64,000 bases of DNA from Nitrincola salilacus (GTDB taxonomy: Bacteria > Pseudomonadota > Gammaproteobacteria > Pseudomonadales > Balneatricaceae), in contig NZ_CP176580.1 of assembly GCF_046271865.1 (NCBI RefSeq), positions 4,030,001 through 4,094,000 on the forward strand, written 5' to 3'. Positions within the stretch are counted from its first letter, which is position 1. Each line of letters begins with the position of its first letter. The notes under the pieces are model-generated. The model saw only the letters and a program-made list of their open reading frames with translations. It ran no database searches and had not been told where the DNA came from. Of this stretch, positions 1 to 9,326 are shown piece by piece. Both the position numbers and the translations under genes were made by a program.

Positions 1-793
1 CCCTGGCACCCACTTGGTCCTGGGCACTCATGCCGAACAGGGTCAGCTGTGTGTTCATTGGCTGCCACTGACTGTTGATCGACACGCCCCGCTTCTCATA
101 GCCATCGAATAAGAGGTCGCTGCTCGCCACCGCATGATGGCCCACATTCACACCAAAGTGCTCGCCCTGTGCAGTCGCCAGAAAAGTGCCCAGATCCAGT
201 GCTTTGCCAGAAGCCGAATAGTCCGTGTTATCGGCGTACAGAATATCCATATGGCCGCTCAGATGGGCGATATCAGTTGTGCTTGATCCCTGAAAACTGC
301 CACTGCCTTGTGCGCTGAAGGCACTTTCAGATGCATTATCTGAGGAGTAGTCACTACTCTCAGCCAAACGCTGTGTAGCGCTTAAATCAACTTGCCCTGT
401 CAGTGAGCTATCCTGGAAAAATCCCGGGGTACGCACGTTAAATAGCCAGTAGCCCACCTCGTGCACACTGCCATCATCTCCATAACCCACAACCCTGAGT
501 TCGTGCTGGCCACTGGGCAGTGGTCTGACTGGAGTGAACAGTAAAGCGCCATCGTCGTATTGCACCAGTGCGGTAACATCAATGCTGTTGAGCTCGACAC
601 TTAGCTGAAGCAACAACTCAGCCGGTATCTGATCGGGCAACTGCAAACGTAAAGGCTCTTGTGGCAAGTAGGCTTCACTGGCCTGAGGATCTGCCAGGGA
701 TATCTCCAGCAGGGCAAGATCATCCGCTGCAAACCCCAGCGAGACCACAAAAGGTTGCGCCAGTATCAGTGCATTCAGTAATGCCTTTTTCAT
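1..793 (-). CDS. Exported protein of unknown function, N-terminal part (cut by window edge)
   Basis: An open frame runs on the minus strand from ATG at 793 to the window edge without a stop (264 codons visible). A good ribosome site (AGGGGTG) precedes the ATG. Residues 1-23 form a classic Sec signal peptide (MKKALLNALILA..., cleavage near GFA-A). The mature part begins with an acidic Ala/Asp/Leu stretch, then a region that looks like a beta-sandwich (short alternating strands with Gly/Asp turns), then a Ser/Gly/Thr-rich part. I see no cysteine in the visible part and no motif I can name. It is transcribed divergently from the secreted protein starting at 1024, sharing a 230-bp intergenic region, so the two may be co-regulated. 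Plausible roles are an outer-membrane or surface protein, but nothing visible proves this. Confidence 0.75.
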   Translation of the reverse strand, partial: MKKALLNALILAQPFVVSLGFAADDLALLEISLADPQASEAYLPQEPLRLQLPDQIPAELLLQLSVELNSIDVTALVQYDDGALLFTPVRPLPSGQHELRVVGYGDDGSVHEVGYWLFNVRTPGFFQDSSLTGQVDLSATQRLAESSDYSSDNASESAFSAQGSGSFQGSSTTDIAHLSGHMDILYADNTDYSASGKALDLGTFLATAQGEHFGVNVGHHAVASSDLLFDGYEKRGVSINSQWQPMNTQLTLFGMSAQDQVGAR

Positions 794-1023
794 TTTTCAC
801 CCCTGCAGTTACTAGCGAGACCAACCATCGCTGATTCTATTCTTGAGTCGGAGCCAAATCACAAACGGTTCATTCTTTTTTCTGGCACAGATTTCTGCTC
901 TGTGTTTTTCCGGCTGTAAAAAAATTTGAACCGTTTGCGCGCCACCCTCGACTCATCATGTAACGGATATTGTGCTGTCTGAAAATACTGGATATCCCCA
1001 TGACAATAATAGGAAATTTTGAG

Positions 1024-2586
1024 ATGAAACCAAGAAATGCATTTGTATTGAGCGCTGGCGCTCTGACGATAGGCCTGAGCCTTGGAGCTGTAACCAATCA
1101 GGTTTATGCCGCCATGGAGGGCAATTCCGAGTATGTCGAAAATGTCGATGTTGATATCACGGACCGCGCCCCTACTCAGATGATAAGCCGCGCTCCAGAT
1201 ATTATCATTGAAAACAAGGCATTAAATAAACACATAAATGCTCTGGACCTTAAGGTGCAGGGCAATATGGTTCATTTTGAGATCGATGGCTTTGTTCAGT
1301 GCAAAAAGGCTAATGGCGTAGATTTTATGGGCGCGTGGGCCTATTTTGGCAATGTCGGTATCGGTGGTTTTGGGCAGCTTGTTACCACAGGGACGCTTCA
1401 TTCTGACAAAGTTAATGTGGCTTATACCGATAAAGCACATCAAATCGCAGAAGCAACAGAGGACACCTTTTCAGTCTCCCTTGCCAATCTTAAGAATGGA
1501 CATCCGGCTTTACGCATTGATCCACTCGAAGAGCTGGAAAAAGCACGTCAGGCGTTTAATGGAAGCGATATCGATTTTTATAAGCAGGATCATGAAATTA
1601 TTGTGCATCGCCCGATTTCACTCGGTGCTATTTGTGGAAAACTCAATAACACCGACAAGCGTTCGGTTGGTTTTGAAACAAAGCAGGCTGGGATCAAGAT
1701 CATGTATAAGGGTGATCCGGCAATCAATAACAATCCAGTATTGAGCCCGCAACTGGCCGGTAGTGTGCCAGGCCAGGTACAGCAAAATCCGAATCTGCCG
1801 TTCCAGCTTGTTAAGGCAGATTTCATGGCCAACATTCCGCACTACCACGGGAAGTGTGTGCCGGATCAGAATCCAAAGATCCGCGTTAATTTTCAGACGG
1901 GTGGCGGTAAAGATGGTTTGATGGATATGCGCGTCAAAGCGGTCAGCAATCAGTATGCCGACTACGGATATTATTTCGATACCCAGGGAATCATGATTCA
2001 GGCCAACAAAAGCAGCCATATCGACTTCTCGTTCCCGCTGAAGGAGATGCTGTCTGAGAATAAATATTCTTACATGGCAATTTCTAATGGAACAACTCAT
2101 AACCATAACATGCTTGTTCAGGTGCGCTACAAGAACCAACAAGATGGTCAATGGAGCCAATGGCAGAACTACGACACCGCTGTTTTCAAACACCGCTGCA
2201 CACCTCAGGTCGCTGTTCCTATGGGTGGCAATGGTGGAAAAGTGGGTTTTGGTAGCGGCGGGAATAATCCTCCGGCGGTTAACGGGATTAATAGCAGAGC
2301 GACGAGTGAAGCTGCTGATAAAACCATAAATGCAGCACCTGTTGCACCCAAGCCGGTTGGCACGATAAATAATGCACCCGTTGCGCCAAAGCCTGCTGGA
2401 AAAATAAATGCAGCACCGGTAGTACCCAAGCCAGCTGGCACCTTAAACGCAGCTCCCGTCGCGCCCAAACCGATCGGAACGCTGAATGCAGCACCTGTTA
2501 CACCCAAGCCGATCGGCAGGATACAAGCTGCCCCTGCATCACCCAGACCAATTGGCGCGAGACAGACCCCTGTTGAGCCTAATTGA
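1024..2586 (+). CDS. Secreted protein with C-terminal proline-rich repeats, function unknown
   Basis: The frame is open from 970, but ATG 1024 is the better start: it is preceded by TAGGAAA and gives a signal peptide (MKPRNAFVLSAGALTIGLSLGAV..., cleavage after VYA). The protein is 520 residues. The central part (about 40-400) is a non-repetitive domain with four cysteines (in the contexts VQCKKA, AICGKL, HGKCVP and KHRCTP) that could form two disulfides in the periplasm or outside the cell. The tail (435-512) is six 13-residue repeats of the type INAAPVAPKPxGT, like the extended Pro/Ala/Lys linkers that span the envelope or wall. I do not recognise the family. The neighbouring lipoprotein at 2705 may be co-transcribed (118 bp gap). 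Confidence 0.75.
   Translation: MKPRNAFVLSAGALTIGLSLGAVTNQVYAAMEGNSEYVENVDVDITDRAPTQMISRAPDIIIENKALNKHINALDLKVQGNMVHFEIDGFVQCKKANGVDFMGAWAYFGNVGIGGFGQLVTTGTLHSDKVNVAYTDKAHQIAEATEDTFSVSLANLKNGHPALRIDPLEELEKARQAFNGSDIDFYKQDHEIIVHRPISLGAICGKLNNTDKRSVGFETKQAGIKIMYKGDPAINNNPVLSPQLAGSVPGQVQQNPNLPFQLVKADFMANIPHYHGKCVPDQNPKIRVNFQTGGGKDGLMDMRVKAVSNQYADYGYYFDTQGIMIQANKSSHIDFSFPLKEMLSENKYSYMAISNGTTHNHNMLVQVRYKNQQDGQWSQWQNYDTAVFKHRCTPQVAVPMGGNGGKVGFGSGGNNPPAVNGINSRATSEAADKTINAAPVAPKPVGTINNAPVAPKPAGKINAAPVVPKPAGTLNAAPVAPKPIGTLNAAPVTPKPIGRIQAAPASPRPIGARQTPVEPN
2326..2559 (+). repeat. Six in-frame 39-nt repeats encoding a Pro/Ala tail
   Basis: Six consecutive 39-nt units each encode 13 residues of the pattern (I/L)(N/Q)(A/N)APxxP(K/R)PxG(T/K/R/A). 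The first three nucleotides of each unit encode I or L, and each unit ends in a Gly plus one variable residue. Copies differ mainly at third codon positions, so the amino acid pattern appears selected. The array is prone to copy-number change. Confidence 0.9.
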
Positions 2587-2704
2587 CTATTGAATACTAT
2601 TATTGAGGAAGCGTATGATTAATTGAGTGAAAAGGATGCAGCTCCCGCCTGATGATGAGCAGGTGGCGGAGTGCGGGTACGAACGCAATAGGGAGATACT
2701 ACAA

Positions 2705-3358
2705 GTGAGAAAGCTGCCTGTCGTAATGAGTACGCTGCTCCTGGTGGCCTGTTCCAGCCATCAGGATGCAGCAGAATCAACTTTCAAAACGGCTCTTCAG
2801 GAATATTACACCTCTCATCCTGCCTGCTTCCACGTTGGCCTCAGCTTCCCCTATCGTCTCGCGCAATCTCAACGCACTGGTGCCAGTCAATCTTCTATCC
2901 TCAATGAGCTGGTATCGCTCGGCCTGCTGGAGGCTTCTCCCACCGAAATGGAAAGCAGGTCTATCTTTCGTGGCCAACCTGCCAAAATGGAGTCCGCTAC
3001 ACGCTTTGTACTGACAGATCTTGGCCAGCAGGTCACCAGAGCGCCCGAACAACATCTGTTTTCCTCAGGCGGTACACTCTTCTGCTATGGCGATTATGAG
3101 GTAACATCTGTCAGCCACTTTTCTGATCCAGCTGACTTTATGGATCATAAGGTTTCACAGGTCTCTTTTGCCTATAAGGCAGTACGCATCGCGGACTGGG
3201 CCCTCAACAGCCAGGTGCTGCAACGCCACTTCAGCCAGATCACACGAGATATCCAATCAGAACAGGCCCCCATTGAGGAGCGCACCACGCTGATACTGAC
3301 CAACGAGGGGTGGGTTCATGAGCGTCTTTCGGTGAATTCCCGGATAACCAGTCGCTAG
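2705..3358 (+). CDS. Predicted lipoprotein with winged-helix-like N-terminal region
   Basis: The frame is open from 2627, but GTG at 2705 fits best: AGGGAG lies nine bases upstream and the protein then begins with a short lipoprotein signal peptide ending in a lipobox (LLLVA-C, Cys near residue 15). About 200 residues follow. The part after the lipobox (ALQEYY..., CFHVGLSFP, ILNELVSLGLL, FVLTDLGQQ) resembles the helix pattern of small lipoproteins in Burkholderia and Pseudomonas that have a winged-helix-like fold. It is followed by LFCYGDYEV...VSQVSFAYKA...WA, a beta-rich half. No catalytic motif is visible. It lies between the repeat-tail protein and the siderophore receptor; function unknown. 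Confidence 0.75.
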   Translation: MRKLPVVMSTLLLVACSSHQDAAESTFKTALQEYYTSHPACFHVGLSFPYRLAQSQRTGASQSSILNELVSLGLLEASPTEMESRSIFRGQPAKMESATRFVLTDLGQQVTRAPEQHLFSSGGTLFCYGDYEVTSVSHFSDPADFMDHKVSQVSFAYKAVRIADWALNSQVLQRHFSQITRDIQSEQAPIEERTTLILTNEGWVHERLSVNSRITSR

Positions 3359-3417
3359 ATAAGAAGAGCGCTTCTGAGCCCCCACTTGTTGCATGTCGTT
3401 ACTGGCTCACCTACAAT

Positions 3418-3436
3418 TTCAATGATAATTATTTAT
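3418..3436. promoter_or_regulatory. Fur-box-like site upstream of the TonB receptor
   Basis: TTCAATGATAATTATTTAT matches the classical 19-bp Fur box at about 12 of 19 positions, including the core AATGATAAT. It lies about 30 bp before the receptor start inside a very AT-rich stretch (3414-3460). Iron-regulated siderophore receptors normally carry such a site; I infer Fur repression. Confidence 0.5.
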
Positions 3437-3466
3437 ATTCTTATTAATATTGATATTTGGATTAAG

Positions 3467-5593
3467 ATGATATCTAAACCTTACACCTACCTTTCCTGCT
3501 TCTGCATGGGACTGTCGCTCCCTTCTGCCTGGGCTCAGGAGAATACTACCTCTCTACCGGCATTAGTCATCACTGGCCAGCAAACACCCTATATTCGACT
3601 GTCCGAAACGGCGACTAAAACAGATCTGGATCTTCTTGATACCCCGTTGAGCGTCAATATCGTCAATGAAAACCTGATGCGCGACTTGCAGGCAGAAACT
3701 CTGGCCGATGTGTACCCCTATATTGTCGGCCTCAGCCAGTCAGGTAATAACGCCAACAGCTTCACGCTACGCGGTTTATCATCGGGCCTGCAGAATGTTC
3801 AGGCCAATGGATTACCTGGCCTGGCATCGCGTTTTGGCTCGCCCTCTACAGCTAATATTGAGCGCGTCGAGGTATTGAAAGGCCCTTCATCCGTTTTGTA
3901 TGGCTTGATGGAACCCGGTGGCTTGGTCAATATTGTTACTAAAAAACCGGAAGCACAGAGCAGCACCAGTGTCAGCATGAGCGGTCGTAGCTATGCATCC
4001 GAAAACTCCAGGTTCGGCTCAGATAATGGCGCGTCACTGACCTTCGATACCACTGGTTCGGCCAGCGACGATGACGACCTGCTTTATCGTTTTATCGCCA
4101 GCGCCAAGAATATTGATTCATTCCGGGATGGCGTTAATGACAGCAGCATTTATTTATATCCCACTCTGACATACCAGTTCACTCCCGAGATAAAGGGTAC
4201 GGTCGGCATGGAGTATGTGAGAGAGCGCCGTGATGCTGATGATGGACTGGTAGCCGCCAATAGCGACATCAATCAAACGGCTCCACTATCAACGCGCTAT
4301 CAGAAGAAAGGCGACCTGGATAACGATGAAGGGCTGGTTTTATTTGGTCATCTGGAAAACCAACTGAGTGACAGCACCCTTTTCAGATTGAATCTGCGCA
4401 GCGTTTACCATGAGGATGAGCGCAAGCTGTATGAGAATAACCGCGTGAGCGATGCAGCCAATATCTCGGATGCCTCACTGAGACGCCGAGACCGTCATCA
4501 GCTTAATAAGCGTGAATACCATTTCGTGGATGCCAACCTGTCGCACAAATTTGAGACAGGGGCTCTGTTTCATAACCTGCTCGTCGGTATCAATGGCGGC
4601 TTTGAACGTGCGGACTTTAATCGTATCCGGTTTGGCGCCAATGTATCACCAAATATCAGCGTGCTTGACCCCATGTCTGACTCTGGCGTACCGGTTGCAA
4701 TTCAGTCAGGTAACCACCGCGTAACTGACTACTACAACGCCGGAATCTATATTCAGGATACTGTAGATCTGAATGAGCATGTCTCGGTTATGCTGGGCGG
4801 TCGGTTCGATACGCAACATACCCGCTTCAGTGAAAAACACACGGATATCCACGAAACACAAAACACCCGGAAGCTCCTGCCTCAGGCGGGGGTTGTTTTT
4901 CGTGCGACCGATTCTGTCTCGCTATACGCCAGCCACACTGAATCATTCAATCCTAACAGTATTGAAAGAAGAGCCGCTGATGGCAGTAGCTTTGATCCGG
5001 AACTCGGCAGCCAGAATGAGATAGGCATCAAGGCAGCACTGTTGGATGACAGACTGAATCTGACGGTTGCCGGTTATAAAATCACAAAAAGCAATATTAC
5101 TGAGCGAAATTCAGCAGGTGACTATGAACTGCTCGGTGAGCTTGAGAGCACAGGATATGAACTGGAGCTACAGGCGCTACCTGTGGAAAACTGGCAAATT
5201 CGTGTGGGATATGCGAATGTTGATTCAGTCGTATCAGCCAGCCCGAACTCTGCACTGGTTGGCAAGGTGAATGCGTTTGCCCCCAGACACAATGCGTTTA
5301 TCTGGACTCGATATAACCTGCCGCAACAGGTCTGGGGTGGTACTGTCGGTGCTTCTTTGGGGATGAATTATCAGTCGAAGCAGTTTTCCAATGTGAACCC
5401 TGCTTCGCAGGTCGAAATGCCGGGATATACGCGCACCGACCTGGGTTTCTACTATGATCTGAAGCAGTACCGCTTCGCCATGAACATTGAAAACCTGTTT
5501 GACAAGACCTACTACACAGGCGGAAACAACAACACGAAACTGTACCCCGGTGCTCCTCGCCTGATTACGCTTTCGTTCAAAACAACCTTTTAG
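3467..5593 (+). CDS. TonB-dependent siderophore receptor (FhuA/FhuE type)
   Basis: Outer-membrane, TonB/ExbBD-driven import of a ferric siderophore. ATG 3467 gives a signal peptide (MISKPYTYLSCFCMG..., cleavage after AWA) and a 708-residue protein, normal for the family. After a TonB-box-like start (LPALVITGQ) comes the plug (about 35-160: DTPLSVNIVNENLMRDLQ, FTLRGL, IERVEVLKGPSSVLYG, PGGLVNIVTKKP), then a 22-strand barrel ending in the typical aromatic strand (LITLSFKTTF). It lacks the N-terminal signalling (STN) domain, so it is not an FpvA-like transducer. No siderophore biosynthesis genes are nearby, so it may take up a siderophore made by another organism. The ribosome site is weak. A Fur-like site lies just upstream. 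Confidence 0.92.
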   Translation: MISKPYTYLSCFCMGLSLPSAWAQENTTSLPALVITGQQTPYIRLSETATKTDLDLLDTPLSVNIVNENLMRDLQAETLADVYPYIVGLSQSGNNANSFTLRGLSSGLQNVQANGLPGLASRFGSPSTANIERVEVLKGPSSVLYGLMEPGGLVNIVTKKPEAQSSTSVSMSGRSYASENSRFGSDNGASLTFDTTGSASDDDDLLYRFIASAKNIDSFRDGVNDSSIYLYPTLTYQFTPEIKGTVGMEYVRERRDADDGLVAANSDINQTAPLSTRYQKKGDLDNDEGLVLFGHLENQLSDSTLFRLNLRSVYHEDERKLYENNRVSDAANISDASLRRRDRHQLNKREYHFVDANLSHKFETGALFHNLLVGINGGFERADFNRIRFGANVSPNISVLDPMSDSGVPVAIQSGNHRVTDYYNAGIYIQDTVDLNEHVSVMLGGRFDTQHTRFSEKHTDIHETQNTRKLLPQAGVVFRATDSVSLYASHTESFNPNSIERRAADGSSFDPELGSQNEIGIKAALLDDRLNLTVAGYKITKSNITERNSAGDYELLGELESTGYELELQALPVENWQIRVGYANVDSVVSASPNSALVGKVNAFAPRHNAFIWTRYNLPQQVWGGTVGASLGMNYQSKQFSNVNPASQVEMPGYTRTDLGFYYDLKQYRFAMNIENLFDKTYYTGGNNNTKLYPGAPRLITLSFKTTF

Positions 5594-5598
5594 GACCT

Positions 5599-6339
5599 TT
5601 ACACCGCCTGACGCTGGCGAACCACTTCAAACAGGCATACGCCGGTGGCTACCGATACGTTCAGGCTGCTGATCTGTCCCAGCATCGGGATTTTAACCAG
5701 CTGGTCGCAATGTTCGCGGGTCAAACGGCGCATGCCTTTGCCTTCTGCGCCCATAACCAGTGCCATGGAGCCTTTCAGATCAACTTCATACAGGGTATGT
5801 TCTGCTTCGCCGGCCGTGCCGGTAATCCAGACGCCAGCTGCCTGCATTTTCTGCATGCTTCTGGCCAGATTGGTAACTTGAATATAGGGTACTGTTTCTG
5901 CCGCGCCACAGGCGACCTTGTTGACAGTGGCATTCAGTGGTGCGGATTTGTCTTTCGGGGCAATCACAGCCTGAACACCAGCTGCTTCGGCAGTACGCAG
6001 GCAGGCACCCAGATTATGCGGGTCAGTCACGCCATCCAGCACCAGCAGCAATAAAGATTCATCGGTATTGTCCAGCAGGTAATCGAGATAGGTCTCGTCT
6101 TGCGCCTGCATCGGTTTGCAATCGGCAACAATTCCCTGATGTACGCCGCCAGCCATATCATCCAGGCGTTTACGCGCCGTCATCTGCACCGAGATACCCA
6201 GCTTGCTGGCTTCTTCCAACAGAAGTTGCAGGCGGGCATCCTCCCGGCCACTGAGTACAAAAAGAGATTTGATGCGATTGGGATCCTGCTTGAGCAGGGA
6301 TGTGACGGCATGTATGCCGAAGACGATTTCAGAAGCCAT
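5599..6339 (-). CDS. rlmB: 23S rRNA (guanosine-2251-2'-O)-methyltransferase RlmB
   Basis: SpoU/TrmH-family methyltransferase of 246 residues, the normal RlmB length; it methylates the 2'-OH of G2251 in the 23S P loop. Visible are the N-terminal substrate-binding domain (FGIHAVTSLL) and the three SPOUT motifs: GVTDPHNLGACLRTAEAAG (motif 1, with the conserved Asn and Arg), ALVMGAEGKGM (motif 2) and IPMLGQISSLNVSVATGV (motif 3). In many gammaproteobacteria rlmB follows rnr (RNase R); here the upstream gene is a diguanylate cyclase, so that linkage is lost. It ends five bases from the stop of the convergent TonB receptor. Confidence 0.96.
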   Translation of the reverse strand: MASEIVFGIHAVTSLLKQDPNRIKSLFVLSGREDARLQLLLEEASKLGISVQMTARKRLDDMAGGVHQGIVADCKPMQAQDETYLDYLLDNTDESLLLLVLDGVTDPHNLGACLRTAEAAGVQAVIAPKDKSAPLNATVNKVACGAAETVPYIQVTNLARSMQKMQAAGVWITGTAGEAEHTLYEVDLKGSMALVMGAEGKGMRRLTREHCDQLVKIPMLGQISSLNVSVATGVCLFEVVRQRQAV

Positions 6340-6438
6340 GACCGACCTGTGGAATAAGTAATGCGTAAGTGGATGTTATCGGCGCCATTCTAGCACAGGG
6401 TCGATAATCAGGCATGCTGATACGAGCGGGCTGTTGCT

Positions 6439-9189
6439 TCAGTCGATCTGATCCGTGTCGGGATTGAAGATCGCATAGCGGTTACGTCCGGCCTGTTTGG
6501 CAATATACATCGCCTGATCAGCATGTCGCAGCAGGGTGTCGCCGTCTGAGTTGTCATCCGGGAAGAAAGTGATCCCGATACTGGTCGAAACCATTACCGT
6601 CTGCCCATCGAGCAGGAAGGGGGCTGAGATCGCCTCCTGCACACGCAACATGATCAGTTCGACCTGCACAGGCTCTTCCAGATCACACAGCAGCAGTACA
6701 AACTCATCCCCGCCGAGGCGCGCCAGGGTATCGCCGCCACGCAGTATCACATTGAAGCGACGCGCCACTTCCACCAATAACGCATCACCTGCCGCATGAC
6801 CGAGTGAGTCGTTGATCGGTTTGAAGTTATCCAGATCAAGATAGCACACGGCCATCAGCTTGCCCGAACGACGGCTGCGAGTGATCGCAAGCTGCAGCCG
6901 CTCGGCCAGCAAGCGGCGATTGGGTACGCCAGTGAGGCTGTCGTACAGAGCCAGGCGCTGCAACGCCTCTTCCTGATCCTTGAGCTGGCTGATGTCGCTG
7001 AACACGCTGACATGGTGCAGCACCTTACCATGATCATCACGCACCGCCGCCACCGACATGATCTTGGGATAGATCTCGCCGTTTTTACGTTTGTCCCAGA
7101 TTTCGCCACGCCAATGATCCCGATGATCCAGACTGCTGTAGATGGCATCGAAATACTCTTGACTGTGTTTCCCGGAGCGAAGCAGGCTGGGGTGTTTGCC
7201 AATTATTTCCTCGGCCTCATACCCCGTGATGCGGGTAAACGCCGGATTAACATCTACGATTATGTTGTCGGCATCGCTGATCATGATCGCTTCATAGCTG
7301 TTGGCAAATACACTCGCGGCCAGACGCAGCTTACGCTCATTCTGTCGCCGCTCGAAGGCACTGATCGACTGGCCCATAATGGCTGCGATGGTACTGATGA
7401 ATACCTCTTCATCGGGCAGCCACTGGCGTGATCCACCTACATGTTCCAGACAGAGCATACCGACTAATCGCCCTCCGCTGCGGATACCGGCATCCAGCAT
7501 CGCGCCGATCCCCAGCGGCTTCAGGTAAGGTTCGATCAGATCAACCGTCGCCTCATGGTTTAATACATCTTTGGCATTGAGCCAACCCTGGCGCAGGAGA
7601 TGGTCAATATAAGCAGGATAATCGGTCTGGCTGAGCAACAGATTTTCTGTTGGCTGCTGCTGCCCCTTCTCATACAGGGAGATACATCGGAATGCATCAC
7701 CAGTATCAGTCAACAGCCAGATACTCGCACGCTGCACCTCCATGGTTTCGGACACCTCAGACACCAGGCGGTCGGCTATTGCCTGGACACTTTCCTGGTT
7801 CAGCGTTTGATCCACCAGCAGCGATGCCAGCAGATTGCGCTGCTGGTTGGCAAAGCGTGTTTTCTGTGCCAGCTCTGCGGTGCGTTCATTGACCTTTTGT
7901 TCAAGGCTTTCAAATAGCTCGCGCAGGTGTTTTGCCATCAACTCATAGGCATCGGTCAGTTCATTCACTTCCAGGACCGGTGTGCAGGGCAGTGGCGGTT
8001 GTGACCAGTCCATGGCTGACAGCGCCAGCGCCCGTCGTTTGAGCAGCATGACGGGTCGTACCAACCAGCCCGCCAGCCACAAGGCTGCAAGGCCGGCCAA
8101 GAGCATTGCTGCAATACTGAGCCACAGAGTCTGATGCAGATTACGGTTCACAAAGGTCATGAACTCGGCGCGAGGAAGTACCACAGCTATTTTCAGGCGC
8201 AGGCCAAGTGGGTCAACAAACTCCCGATAGTCCAGCAGATATTCCTGATCGGCATGTGTAAAGCGTACCTGCCCTGATGGATCAGTCTGCCCGGAGATCG
8301 AAACACCCGCCGTACGCAACAACGGGTTTACACTATCGGTGGCAAGAACTCTGACATACTGATCATTTTCCAGCTTGTAAGCAGGGTCACCGGTTGAGGT
8401 GGCCAACAGTTCTCCATCCCCCTCGGTAATAAAGGCAATTCCGTTCTGGCCGATCGATTCGGCGCTGAGATAACGACTCACCTGCTCCAGAGCGACATCA
8501 CTGGAGAGTACACCAATCACGCCCTGTTCATTTTCCACCCGAACAGACAAGCCCATACCCAGGTTGTTTTCGTAGAAATAGCGATAAACCGGATACCAGA
8601 CGGGCCCATCAGCTTCCATCGCAGCAGTGTACCAACCCCGTATGCGAGGGTCATACTCTTCTATTTCGTCCTCAATCGGTTCGCCCAGCCCGTAGTCTAC
8701 GCCCTGGTGATAGGTGTGCCAGAGCATTTCATTCTGCGGCAACACTGTCATCAGGGTAACATCCAGATTCTCCATATCGCGGCTCGCGCCGACATACACT
8801 CCATCCGGGCCACCGAAAGAGATGACCGTCAGGGATGGCAGGCTACTGATCTGTACACTGAACCGGCGCAGCATATCCACCGGGCGCTCTGAGGAGAGAT
8901 CCCCCGAGAGCAGAGAACGGCGATTGGTCTCAAGCAACAAGCGCTGGATGGAAAAAAATCGCACTAACTGCCCTTCGATACGGTTTCCCACTTCGTGGGA
9001 GTAGCCTCTTTCGAAATACTCGGCAGCACGCTGGCCATGGTAGTAAGAGATAGCGCTGATCAGCAAAGTTGTGATCAACAGCAGAAGAAGTACGGGCAGT
9101 GAGAACAGAAAACGGAGCGAGTAAGCACTTTTCAGCGAAAAGCACGAGCGGGTTACAGCCTGCTTGGACTCGTCAGCACGCTTGTTCAT
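6439..9189 (-). CDS. Membrane multi-sensor diguanylate cyclase (dCache-HAMP-GAF-PAS-GGDEF)
   Basis: Makes cyclic di-GMP from two GTP in response to periplasmic and cytoplasmic signals. About 916 residues: TM1 (about 28-50), periplasmic dCache-type sensor (60-335, with DPRIRGWYTAAM), TM2 (about 345-370), HAMP (to about 425), coiled coil, GAF (470-620), PAS (630-750, NPAFTRITGYEAEEIIG), then GGDEF (about 755-915). The active site GGDEF is intact, and RGGD stands exactly five residues before it, so the inhibitory I-site (RxxD) is present and product feedback is expected. There is no EAL domain. A GTG two codons further upstream is also possible; I prefer ATG 9189. Gene stands alone between rlmB and the flavin oxidoreductase. 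Confidence 0.92.
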   Translation of the reverse strand: MNKRADESKQAVTRSCFSLKSAYSLRFLFSLPVLLLLLITTLLISAISYYHGQRAAEYFERGYSHEVGNRIEGQLVRFFSIQRLLLETNRRSLLSGDLSSERPVDMLRRFSVQISSLPSLTVISFGGPDGVYVGASRDMENLDVTLMTVLPQNEMLWHTYHQGVDYGLGEPIEDEIEEYDPRIRGWYTAAMEADGPVWYPVYRYFYENNLGMGLSVRVENEQGVIGVLSSDVALEQVSRYLSAESIGQNGIAFITEGDGELLATSTGDPAYKLENDQYVRVLATDSVNPLLRTAGVSISGQTDPSGQVRFTHADQEYLLDYREFVDPLGLRLKIAVVLPRAEFMTFVNRNLHQTLWLSIAAMLLAGLAALWLAGWLVRPVMLLKRRALALSAMDWSQPPLPCTPVLEVNELTDAYELMAKHLRELFESLEQKVNERTAELAQKTRFANQQRNLLASLLVDQTLNQESVQAIADRLVSEVSETMEVQRASIWLLTDTGDAFRCISLYEKGQQQPTENLLLSQTDYPAYIDHLLRQGWLNAKDVLNHEATVDLIEPYLKPLGIGAMLDAGIRSGGRLVGMLCLEHVGGSRQWLPDEEVFISTIAAIMGQSISAFERRQNERKLRLAASVFANSYEAIMISDADNIIVDVNPAFTRITGYEAEEIIGKHPSLLRSGKHSQEYFDAIYSSLDHRDHWRGEIWDKRKNGEIYPKIMSVAAVRDDHGKVLHHVSVFSDISQLKDQEEALQRLALYDSLTGVPNRRLLAERLQLAITRSRRSGKLMAVCYLDLDNFKPINDSLGHAAGDALLVEVARRFNVILRGGDTLARLGGDEFVLLLCDLEEPVQVELIMLRVQEAISAPFLLDGQTVMVSTSIGITFFPDDNSDGDTLLRHADQAMYIAKQAGRNRYAIFNPDTDQID

Positions 9190-9267
9190 AACCACCCATT
9201 TATTGGTAGTACACCTTCGTTCCTGAAGGTATTTTATTCGGGTCAGATTTGAGTGTAGCGCGCAATT

Positions 9268-9301
9268 GGCCCTGAAACCAGCAACGAGGTGTGTCAGGGC
9301 C
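9268..9301 (-). terminator. Hairpin downstream of the flavin oxidoreductase gene
   Basis: GGCCCTGA (9268-9275) and TCAGGGCC (9294-9301) form an 8-bp perfect stem with an 18-nt loop, 25 bases after the oxidoreductase stop. A T-run follows it only on the plus strand, so it is not a textbook terminator for the minus-strand gene. Confidence 0.35.
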
Positions 9302-9326
9302 GATTTTTAGCAGAAGTTGTGTTTGC

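Noticed and set aside
2326..2559. CRISPR-like array
   Set aside because: The 39-nt units are contiguous, in frame, and without spacers.
2640..2680. Possible terminator (CCGCCTG/CAGGTGGCGG) after the repeat-tail protein
   Set aside because: Imperfect stem without a T-run; too weak to list.
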